A program made the position numbers and the translations under genes. Shown here one piece after another: positions 8,089-15,336 of a DNA stretch of 64,000 nt (position 1 is the first letter of the stretch; every line of letters begins with the position of its first letter). Under the pieces are notes generated by a model, which saw only the letters and a list, made by a program, of their open reading frames with translations, did not search any database and was not told the DNA's origin. Source of the stretch: Nonomuraea deserti (lineage in GTDB: Bacteria; Actinomycetota; Actinomycetes; Streptosporangiales; Streptosporangiaceae); the NCBI RefSeq assembly GCF_004348685.1, contig NZ_SMKO01000015.1, positions 32,266-96,265 of the forward strand, in the 5' to 3' direction.

Positions 8089-9165
8089 TCACGTACCAAC
8101 CCGGCCGAAGGGCGGGCGGCGGGCCCAGGTGGCCCAGCGCCACAGCCATTCGAGAGGGCCTTGGCGGTAGCGGCGCAACCACAGGGTGGACAGCAGCCAC
8201 TGCGCCGCGAGGATGGCCCCCGCGGTCGGGAACGCCACCTGCAAGGACTGGCCGACCGGCAGGCCGAGGAGGCGACTGGCCGCCAGGACGAGCAGCGTGG
8301 CGGTCAGGTAATTGGTCAGGGCCATCCGGCCGAGCGGCGCGAAGACGACTCGCAGCACCGGCCGCAGCGGCGTTCTGAGCAGGACCAGCAGGGCGCACAC
8401 GACCACGCCGGCGATCAGCAGGTCGGCCAGGCTGGACGTGAACGACGGCTGCATCGGGTCCGCCCCGGACTCCACTTGGGCGTGCACCCACAGGGCAGAC
8501 GCCGCCCCCACGGCGAAGACCAGCCCCAGCAGGAGCGGCCATCGGGTGGACCGCTCGATCTGCTCGATCACCCCGTACCCGACCAGCGCCGAGCCGAGCA
8601 GGAACAGCCCGGCAATCAACAGCGGTCCTCCCCCGCCGAACAGCGCCACCGGAACGAGCACGGCGGCGAGGCCGGCCACGGCCCATCGCGGCAGCCAGGA
8701 CGAAGGCAGCAGCACCAGCACGCCGACCACCGCGTACTTGGTCAGGATCTCCCCCGGCCACAACACCATGTGCGCGAGCCCGATCGCGAGCAGCGCCACA
8801 AGCCGTCGCAGCAGCACCAGCCGCGGGCGAGAGACGCGGTCGGCGGCGGAGTCCAGCAGCAGCGTGAACCCGATGCCGAACAGCAGGGAGAAGATCGGTA
8901 ACCCGAGCCACGGATCCCAGTCGCCCATGGGCTGCGTCACGACGGCGGTGCCGTGATTGGCGATCAACTGGATGTTGGCGAACAGGATCTCGCACAGCGT
9001 GAACCCGCGCAGCACGTCGAGCGCGATGATCCGGGGCCGGCCGGAGGAGAGCGCGGCTGTCGGCGGCTGGCCGGACGCGGGCGCGACGGTAGAGGATTCG
9101 GCGTCGTGCGGGAGACGCTGACCGGGATGGCCGGTCGGTTCTCGGGGGAACTCTTCGCGAGGCAT
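8089..9165 (-). CDS. DUF418 domain-containing membrane protein
   Basis: A polytopic membrane protein of 358 residues from the ATG at 9165 (MPREEFPREP). The entry motif RIIALDVLRGFTLCEILFANI, an early transmembrane helix, the WLGLPIFSLLFGIGF segment, and the C-terminal ALTNYL and WLSTLWLRRYRQGPLEWLWR motifs are those of the DUF418/YeiB family. That family has unknown, possibly transport-related, function. About ten hydrophobic segments can be seen. Upstream in-frame starts exist up to 9354, but the added sequence does not look like protein. Confidence 0.8.
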   Translation of the reverse strand: MPREEFPREPTGHPGQRLPHDAESSTVAPASGQPPTAALSSGRPRIIALDVLRGFTLCEILFANIQLIANHGTAVVTQPMGDWDPWLGLPIFSLLFGIGFTLLLDSAADRVSRPRLVLLRRLVALLAIGLAHMVLWPGEILTKYAVVGVLVLLPSSWLPRWAVAGLAAVLVPVALFGGGGPLLIAGLFLLGSALVGYGVIEQIERSTRWPLLLGLVFAVGAASALWVHAQVESGADPMQPSFTSSLADLLIAGVVVCALLVLLRTPLRPVLRVVFAPLGRMALTNYLTATLLVLAASRLLGLPVGQSLQVAFPTAGAILAAQWLLSTLWLRRYRQGPLEWLWRWATWARRPPFGRVGT

Positions 9166-9381
9166 GAAGCCGAATACAACAGGGACGCCCGCGGGGACGG
9201 TATCGGTCGAAAGCAGGGTCAGCGGCATCCATGATCGTACTTTTGACCGGTTCACCGGCGAGGTTGCGCAGACGGTGGCGACGTCTATGGTCGGCCAGTC
9301 CCAGTTCTTGCCCGATGCTGGTGCCATGATCCAGATTCCGCCACGCACGGCCACCGACGCCTACCTCTCCAGAAGGGTGGG

Positions 9382-9816
9382 CTGACACGTCTCGACATCG
9401 TCTTCGACGTCGATCTCGGGGAACTGGTGGAAGGCCACCACGTGGTCGCCCGCGGGCTGGAGTTGAGGGGGCCCGGCGGCGTGCTGCACTACGAGTTCGT
9501 GCCCGGACTGCGGCAAGAGGAGGAAGAAACCAGGGGACCCTTCTTCTGGAACTGGATACTGTCCACGGAGGACGATCTCAACTCCCTCTATAACGACCAC
9601 AACCTTGGCGCCTTCGCTTCAAACGGCAAGGCCGCCACACATGGAACGCGCCACCTCGGTGGGCCCGTTCCCAGCTCAGCCCGCCTGCTGTGTCTGAACT
9701 TCACGCCGGCCGAGGGCTGGACACCGCTCCGATCCTGGTGCCGACAACTGCACATTTCAGTGCCCGAGGGCCACGTCACAGAATCGTGGACCACCCCGCG
9801 CCAAGACGCCGAATGA
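9382..9816 (+). CDS. Hypothetical protein, start uncertain
   Basis: The frame encodes a plausible acidic, soluble protein of about 144 residues (TRLDIVFDVDLGELVEGHHV, then an FFWNWILSTEDDLNSLYNDHN segment). I do not recognise it. A conventional GTG lies at 9427, but convincing sequence begins upstream at the rare CTG at 9382, which has AAGGGTGGG just before it. Either a CTG start is used or the 5' end is damaged. It lies at the edge of the decayed stretch. Confidence 0.45.
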   Translation: MTRLDIVFDVDLGELVEGHHVVARGLELRGPGGVLHYEFVPGLRQEEEETRGPFFWNWILSTEDDLNSLYNDHNLGAFASNGKAATHGTRHLGGPVPSSARLLCLNFTPAEGWTPLRSWCRQLHISVPEGHVTESWTTPRQDAE

Positions 9817-9914
9817 AACCGGCACAGAGCACTCGCCGGCTGATCCCATCCAACAACGCGCACCAGCGCTGGGGCCATGCTGAGGACGCCGACGGCTCAC
9901 GGCGGATCGGAGGC

Positions 9915-10418
9915 TTAAGTGTCCGTCCGGCGCAGACGCAGGATAACAAGAGCGTTTGGATACCGCGCCACGGTTCGCGCCTCTCCGAGCGACTGCTCAA
10001 GATCATCGTTGAGGGACAGATACGCGCCTTCGGGCGTCTCAAGAGTCAATAGATGGTCCGGCCATTGGCTGGATTTCATCTGCACTCCGGGATAGCTCAG
10101 CTCTGCCACAACCTTCCAATTCTTCGATTGCAAGGCGCTGGAAACCTCAGCTACGGCTCTCCCCTCATCGGCAAGCCGGCGATCGAAGATCAGATATTTA
10201 GTTACGACGATGGAGTCCGACTCCGTAAATCGTGATTCGGCTCGCGCCGCAATACCACTGATCTCTTCGATCTGACGGACGACTCCAGGTTCCACCTGTA
10301 ACGGCTTGGCCACCCAAAACCAGCCGATAGCCGCATGAGCCAGGCCACAGAGTAGACCGATGACCAGTACAACAACAGCCGCCGACAGAGCTAAGGACCT
10401 GACACTTATCTGCGACAT
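9915..10418 (-). CDS. Single-pass membrane hypothetical protein, candidate partner of the RHS gene
   Basis: A 167-residue protein. An N-terminal hydrophobic helix (residues 8-32, LALSAAVVVLVIGLLCGLAHAA) is followed by a soluble domain with TKYLIFDRRLADEGRAVAEV and a C-terminal LRLRR. No known domain is recognised. The ATG overlaps the last 13 nt of the RHS/YD-repeat remnant on the same strand. That is the position where polymorphic-toxin loci usually place an immunity protein. The immunity role is inference from position only. Confidence 0.6.
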   Translation of the reverse strand: MSQISVRSLALSAAVVVLVIGLLCGLAHAAIGWFWVAKPLQVEPGVVRQIEEISGIAARAESRFTESDSIVVTKYLIFDRRLADEGRAVAEVSSALQSKNWKVVAELSYPGVQMKSSQWPDHLLTLETPEGAYLSLNDDLEQSLGEARTVARYPNALVILRLRRTDT

Positions 10419-11720
10419 TGCCGCACTTCCCTATGCCATGGATTATTATCAGGCGCCGACGCCCCTGACAGTCTGCTAACATAAGCCCAGTATTCGTTTG
10501 CCGCGTTCCTGACCCCAACACTATATGGTGTCCCGTCTCTCTGGAATCCAGCCGTGGGAGCACTTCCGCCACTCTTCCATCGCCGGAAATCGCGCCATTC
10601 GACGCCATAGGCGACTGCAGCTTCCCGGCCGTAGTCCATGCTGGTCGTGTTGTTCAGCGGACCGGTCACGGAGGTGACCTCACCGGCCGCGTTCACCCCG
10701 TAAGACGTGACCTTGCCGCCCGGGGCGACCTGCTTGACCAGCCTGCCCGCGTCGTCGTACTCCATGGTGGTGGTGTAGGACGCCGTGGACGGCTTGCGCT
10801 CGATCTGCGTGGCGGTGATCTGCCGGCCGAGGTCGTCGTAGGTCGCCCCGGTACGCGCCCCGGTCGGGTCGACCACAGCGAGCTTCTCCCCGGCCATGTC
10901 GTACTCCGTCACCCACGTTCCGCCCTGCTGCCCCATAGGGGCGGGGTCGGTGACGCGCACCTGGCGGCCGAGCCTGTCGTACTCGAAAGTGGTCGTGCTC
11001 GGTCGTCGACTCCTCCTCGCCGCCGGTGACCAGCTTGATCTGGTTGCCCGCCGCATCGTAGGTGTGGTTCTCCAGCTCGACGTCCCGCGCGGCGTCGGAG
11101 CCGTTCAGCTTCACGTTGTCGGCGATCTTCTTGGCGAGCAGGTTGTCGCCGAAGTAGTCGAAGGAGATCTTGCGGCCCATCGCGTCCGACTGGGTCGCCA
11201 GGCGGCCCGCCGCGTCGTAGCCGAACGACGCCAGGACCTTGTCCGTGGCGGGTTGCGGGTCGACCGGGCTGCCGGTCCAGCCCTTCAACGTCTGGGTGAT
11301 CAGCTCGCCGCGCTCGCTGTAGGCGTGCTCGACCACCGCGCCCCTGGCATCCGTCACCGTCGCCGGCCTGCCGATGACATTCCAGCTCTGACGCACCACA
11401 CCGCCCTCAGGGTCGGTGATCGTCTCCACCCTGCCATGATCGTCATAGGTATAGACGGTCGCGCGCTCGGCGTCGCCGCTGGTCAGATCGCTGACGGTCT
11501 CCCGCAGCCCGGCGCCGTCCGCGTCATAGACGTACGTGGTACGCCTGGTGTGCGTGACACCGGACACCTCGTTCTTCACGCCCGGCTCGGTCCGCGTCGC
11601 CAGACGGCCCAGCACGTCATAGGTCAGGACGGTCTTCACCCCGCCGGGATGGGCTTCGGACACCTGCGAGCTCTCCCGGAGCCTGCCTAACGCGTCGCAG
11701 CCCAACTCGACCAGCACTTC
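10406..11720 (-). pseudogene. RHS/YD-repeat protein fragment, frameshifted and truncated
   Basis: About a dozen YD repeats are readable on the minus strand. YDVLGRLATRTEPG, YDDHGRVETITDPEG and YDAAGRLATQSDAMG occur in the upstream frame. After a frame change near 11000-11010 they continue as YDRLGRQVRVTDP, YDMAGEKLAVVDP and YDDLGRQITATQ. The reading stops at 10406 after a short unique tail (VEWRDFRRWKSGG...). The 5' end is lost near 11720, with no signal peptide and no RHS core motif. Such proteins are secreted polymorphic toxins or wall proteins. This copy should be inactive. Confidence 0.8.
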
Positions 11721-11841
11721 AGGTCAGACAGAGCGGGCATCCCGATGCCATCTTGCCGTTACGCGCGCGTCGAAGTCGTCATCCTCATTGAGGCAATAGT
11801 CTGCGTACGCGTTCTGACAGTTCGATGCCGTACGGCATGAC

Positions 11842-12105
11842 TTGCTGCGAATCGATGCTCTCCGTGCTCAGGAAGAGGGACTCGCTCTGGCGAGACAACT
11901 GCCTGGCCGACGCCTGGACTGCAGGGCGCTGCACAACCTTGGCGGCACGTGTCATGCCTGGGTGATCTGAGGCGGCCGTCCGGCACTGCTTAACCGCCCT
12001 GGAGATCGCAGAGTACATGGCGGTGGCCCGCGACGGGCATAAACGAACCCGCACGACCCGACAGGCATCCAGGACTCGGCTGAGGGGAACCGCGGTGGAG
12101 TTAGG
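11842..12105 (+). pseudogene. Remnant of a TPR-containing regulator
   Basis: Plus-strand frames give TPR-like text broken by frame changes. One frame reads IDALRAQEEGLALARQLPGR then ALHNLGGTCHA (from about 11848). After a shift near 11960 another frame reads EAAVRHCLTALEIAEYMAVA. The ALxNLGxxxxxxG and LxxALEIA spacing is that of TPR repeats in AfsR/NB-ARC type actinobacterial regulators. No intact frame spans it. The minus-strand frame over the same bases has no recognisable content. Confidence 0.45.
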
Positions 12106-12177
12106 TGAGCGGGCCATCCCAGGAAGATCTTCTATGGTTCTACTGACAGAGAGTGTTTGCCTTGTCACCATGGGCGC

Positions 12178-12612
12178 ATGCGTCGTGGTGATCTGACGAA
12201 CGCCGAATGGGAACGGCTGGCGCCGCTGCTGCCCCCAGAAGAGCTCCTACCCCTTGATGACAGACGCGGGCGTCCGCGGACCGGCCATCGGGCGGCGATC
12301 AACGGGATGCTCTACCAGGCCCGCACCGGGGAGCACTGGCGAGATCTGCCACAGCGGTTCGGATGCTGGGTCGCCATATATAAGCGTCATCGGCGGTGGG
12401 CGGCGGACGGGACCTGGCAACAGTTGCTGTCGGCGATCGAAGTCGTGCGGGGCACGAGCGCCCAAGCGCGCAGCGATGCATCGAGTCGTCGCCCCAAGCT
12501 GCGCGCCGTCCCGCCGCCGGCACCTCGGCGTAAGAGAGCGACTCCTAGCGATCCGGTGCTGGTGCGGCTGCGCGCCCACCTGGCGGAGGTCGTCGGCCAG
12601 AGGACCGTATAG
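12178..12612 (+). pseudogene. IS5-type transposase, 5' fragment only
   Basis: From the ATG at 12178 the product begins MRRGDLTNAEWERLAPLLPP. It continues through RRGRPRTGHRAAINGMLYQA, GEHWRDLPQRFG, and IYKRHRRWAADGTWQQLLSA. This is the DUF4096 N-terminal region of IS5-family transposases. Similarity ends near 12437; the rest of the frame is unrelated and the DDE catalytic domain is absent. No terminal inverted repeats were identified. It marks an insertion event in the decayed stretch. Confidence 0.75.
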
Positions 12613-12733
12613 GTTCCGACCAGCCGGGCTCGTAATCGACGGCTCTCGACGTCCGACACCGCGCCCTTGGTGGCATGCCGCCGCCGGACGTCACCCGCAG
12701 GAGCGTTGCCGCCTGCGCCGTCGGTGGGTCCGG

Positions 12734-12806
12734 CCCTCACCTCTATATATGGGCCCGGTCCTCACCTCTCTATATAGAGGGACCGTTTATAGAGAGGGGA
12801 CCGTTC
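12734..12806. repeat. AT-rich palindromic and direct-repeat element
   Basis: The perfect palindrome CTCTATATAGAG lies at 12768-12779. A related CCTCACCTCTATATA occurs at about 12735-12749 and again, with a CT inserted, at 12760-12775. GGGACCGTT occurs twice (about 12779 and 12798), the second after TTATAGAGAG. The cluster of TATA-type steps stands out sharply from the GC-rich surroundings. It could be a multi-site operator or promoter, or the end of a lost mobile element. Confidence 0.5.
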
Positions 12807-13088
12807 TTCGATGGCCTGGGCCGACCAGCCCTCCAGGGGCACGAAGGACCGGGCACCGATGAGGGCGACGACCGCCGTTGCTCGGAACCGGCCGTGCAAG
12901 GGCGCGACCGACCCACCGCCGAGCCATCCTCACCGCCCACTTCCCCCGCGATCCGAGGAGAACGCCCGTCGTTGCTCCAGCAACGAAATCCCGACAAACA
13001 GGGCCAATGCGGATGTATTGGGTCGGAACCTGAAGATCACCTGAACGGTGCAGAGCATCTTAGACGGGGCAGGCTCCGATCTGGTTCC

Positions 13089-13104
13089 TGTGATCTAAGT
13101 CACG
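13089..13104. promoter_or_regulatory. Crp-like operator upstream of pseudoprotease C
   Basis: TGTGATCTAAGTCACG matches the Crp/GlxR consensus TGTGA-N6-TCACA at nine of ten fixed positions. It ends 270 nt before the TTG start codon. A perfect match lies at almost the same distance before the next paralogue. Confidence 0.55.
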
Positions 13105-13294
13105 TTTTGCTGGCTACGGTATGTGTCAGGGTGCTAACGGAACTTTCGTCCCGGCAGCAACATGTCGCCCATACCCTGCAAAGACGTAACCTCTCGGTCA
13201 CCATACGCGAAGATCTCTGACTGATAACGACGCGGTAACGGCGCTAGGGGCCACTTCCGGATGTTCCAAACCGGGTTCCACCTGCGGAGATCAC

Positions 13295-13373
13295 CACGCT
13301 ATGTTCCTTGCTATCCCTTTACTGACGCATGGGACGCAAGTTGCGACCCACGACAGAGCAAGGAGCAGTTCCC
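13295..13373 (+). repeat. Leader duplicated before paralogues C and D (copy 1)
   Basis: From TATGTTCCT (13300) through CTATCCCTTTACTGACGCAT, GGGACGCAAG and GCAAGGAG the sequence is nearly identical to 15266-15336. TATGTT fits a -10 hexamer (TANNNT). An ATG at 13329, in frame with the gene, is kept in both copies but lacks a ribosome site. Confidence 0.65.
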
Positions 13374-14903
13374 TTGAAGCGCATTCTCATCCCCGCCGGT
13401 GGTGCCGTTCTCGCCACCGGTCTTCTGGCCGCCGGCCTCGCCGGTACGGCTCAGGCCGACAGCGACGTCGCCAAGGACAACATGGCGACCAGCGCGGCCA
13501 ACGCGAAGGCCATCGCGAACTTCTGGGCGGAGAACAACGGTGCTGCCCTGAAGGCCGCCAAGCAGTCTGACGTCTGGACCAAGTCCGACGTCGCCAAGCT
13601 GCAGAGCAAGGGCGGCTACAGCTCGGACACCAAGCCGGGTTCGACCGCTCCGATCGGCCAGGAGAAGAAGTCCTCGTCGAAGACGCAGAACGTCAACTTC
13701 CCGAAGACCATCGGCAAGGTGTTCTTCGTCAACAGCAAGGGCGAGAAGAAGTGGTGCTCCGCCACTTCGATCCAGTCGAAGTACCGCAACCTGGTCGCCA
13801 CGGCCGGTCACTGCGTGTACGACACCGCGACGAACTCCGCCACCATGGACAAGTGGGTCTTCGTCCCGGGTTACTACCAGGGCAAGTCCCCGTGGGGCAT
13901 CTACGTCGGCAAGACCGCCTTCACCCACTACGACTTCGACGTGTACGAGGACTACGACCGCGACTACGCGTTCGTCACCGTGTACAACGGTGTCAAGCTG
14001 GACGCGAGCAAGTCCAAGAACGTCTCCAAGGAAGAGTGGGACAAGTACCAGGGCATCAAGGATGCCAAGGACGTCGAGGTCAGCCGCGAGGAGTTCCGCA
14101 AGGGCAAGCTCAACCCGGAGACCTCGGACTACTACTGGCGTCAGAAGGGCTCGGCGCCTGAGGCGACGGGTCCCGACTACCCCGGCGCCGAGGTCGGCAA
14201 GGTCGAGGTTTCCGAGGCCAAGTACAAGGCTGCCCGCGTGGGCAAGGGCAACGGCCGCAAGTTCGGTGAGCCCATCACCGAGATCGTGACCGACAACGAG
14301 GCTGCCGCCTACAAGGCCAAGCAGGCTCAGGACCCGACGAAGTACCCGGCCAAGGTGGTCAAGGACCGCCGCGGCAACTGGACCATCACGCACTTCTACG
14401 TCCAGCAGTGGTACAAGCCCGGTTCGGACGCGAAGTACTTCAAGACCGTCTTCTACATCATCGAGGACTTCGCCAAGGACGCGGGTCGTCTCGGTGACAA
14501 CGTCGGCGGTCAGGGCTTCGCCTGGAACCAGCCCACCGGCAAGTACGTCCGCGTGTTCGGCTACCCGGCCGCTCCTCACCCCGACGGCAACAAGGCCTAC
14601 ACCGGCATTACTCCGAAGTGGTGCTACGGCAAGACCACGAAGAAGCTGGTCGGCTCCGCTGCCAAGAAGATCGAGGAGCACGTCGCCCTCAAGTGCGCCA
14701 TGACCGAGGGCGCCGACGGTGGTCCGTGGCTGTACAAGTACAGCAACGCCAAGCGTCTCGGCTACGTGAACGGTGTCATCAGCACCTTCAACGACCAGGA
14801 CGGCAACGGCCGCGTTGACTACATCTCGTCGCCGTACTTCGACGGCGAGACCAACACCGTCTACAAGGCCGCTGCGGCCTCGTGGTCCGGCAAGGTCGTC
14901 TAA
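13374..14903 (+). CDS. Secreted trypsin-fold pseudoprotease with insert domain (paralogue C)
   Basis: A 509-residue exported protein. The start is taken as TTG at 13374 because AAGGAG lies 8 nt before it and the signal peptide (MKRILIPAGG...AGTAQA, cleavage near residue 30) begins there. An in-frame ATG at 13329 would add 15 residues. H146 (TAGHCVYD) and D197 (DRDYAFVTV) of the triad are present, but the nucleophile motif reads GADGGPW, with Asp at residue 448 (codon GAC at 14715). The four family cysteines are kept. Residues about 205-370 hold a segment absent from proteases A and B, with EVSREEFRKGKL and GPDYPGAEV motifs. GGT and CGT codons are frequent, as in highly expressed actinobacterial genes. 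Predicted non-catalytic. Confidence 0.85.
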   Translation: MKRILIPAGGAVLATGLLAAGLAGTAQADSDVAKDNMATSAANAKAIANFWAENNGAALKAAKQSDVWTKSDVAKLQSKGGYSSDTKPGSTAPIGQEKKSSSKTQNVNFPKTIGKVFFVNSKGEKKWCSATSIQSKYRNLVATAGHCVYDTATNSATMDKWVFVPGYYQGKSPWGIYVGKTAFTHYDFDVYEDYDRDYAFVTVYNGVKLDASKSKNVSKEEWDKYQGIKDAKDVEVSREEFRKGKLNPETSDYYWRQKGSAPEATGPDYPGAEVGKVEVSEAKYKAARVGKGNGRKFGEPITEIVTDNEAAAYKAKQAQDPTKYPAKVVKDRRGNWTITHFYVQQWYKPGSDAKYFKTVFYIIEDFAKDAGRLGDNVGGQGFAWNQPTGKYVRVFGYPAAPHPDGNKAYTGITPKWCYGKTTKKLVGSAAKKIEEHVALKCAMTEGADGGPWLYKYSNAKRLGYVNGVISTFNDQDGNGRVDYISSPYFDGETNTVYKAAAASWSGKVV

Positions 14904-14951
14904 GTAACTCATAGCGACCGGCCCTGAACCGTTCGTTAGGCGTTACAAGCA

Positions 14952-14984
14952 AGGGGCTCGGCATCTGCCGAGCCCTTCTGCTTT
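14952..14984 (+). terminator. Intrinsic terminator after pseudoprotease C
   Basis: GGGCTCGGC (14954-14962) pairs with GCCGAGCCC (14967-14975) around ATCT, followed by TTCTGCTTTT. A close relative of this hairpin follows the next paralogue. Confidence 0.88.
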
Positions 14985-15045
14985 TCCGGCTCAGAAGTGA
15001 AGGCGTTTGGACGCATGGGGCCGCCGGATGGTGCCATGCATCCAT

Positions 15046-15061
15046 TGTGATCTGTATCACA
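15046..15061. promoter_or_regulatory. Crp-like operator upstream of pseudoprotease D
   Basis: TGTGATCTGTATCACA is a perfect TGTGA-N6-TCACA palindrome. It ends 275 nt before the GTG start, almost the same spacing as the site before paralogue C, although the sequence between site and leader is not conserved. Shared control by a Crp-family regulator is inferred. Confidence 0.7.
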
Positions 15062-15265
15062 CAAGACCGTCGGCCTTGATCCGCGTGACCCCCGAGCCTC
15101 GCGAGTCACACTGACAACGCACTTATCTTGATCAGGGCAAACGGCGACAAGATGAGCTTCGCTCAGCTCCTGCGGTTCAGCCAGTTAAACATCACGAAAT
15201 GATCACGCCCGACTTGTCGCAGCTTTTCCTAGCAAAGCGGCTACCGGTCCCCAAGATCGACACTG

Positions 15266-15336
15266 TATGTTCCTGGCTATCCCTTTACTGACGCATGGGA
15301 CGCAAGAGGCGTTCCACGACAGCGCAAGGAGTCATT
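15266..15336 (+). repeat. Leader duplicated before paralogues C and D (copy 2)
   Basis: Second copy of the leader, from TATGTTCCT through CTATCCCTTTACTGACGCAT to GCAAGGAG. It differs from copy 1 at scattered positions and is 3 nt shorter between AAGGAG and the start codon. Confidence 0.65.

Larger units (their letters stand above)
12613..13373 (+). other. Gene-free region upstream of pseudoprotease C
   Basis: About 760 nt without a convincing gene; the frames here have no recognisable content. The left part holds AT-rich palindromic repeats. The middle has a Crp-like palindrome (13089-13104), and the right end has the leader shared with the next paralogue. Several AT-richer stretches between 13110 and 13310 could hold promoters. 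Confidence 0.5.
14985..15336 (+). other. Intergenic region between pseudoproteases C and D
   Basis: After the terminator the region has no credible gene. It carries a perfect Crp-like palindrome (15046-15061), an AT-richer stretch, and the duplicated leader from about 15266 up to the GTG start. Confidence 0.55.

Noticed and set aside
11785..12171. A 128-codon minus-strand frame
   Set aside because: The opposite strand shows TPR-like text broken by frameshifts, which explains the bases better; the minus frame has no recognisable features.
12675..13220. Plus- and minus-strand frames in the region before pseudoprotease C
   Set aside because: Their sequence is low-information text over AT-rich repeats and regulatory sites, without start signals or family features.
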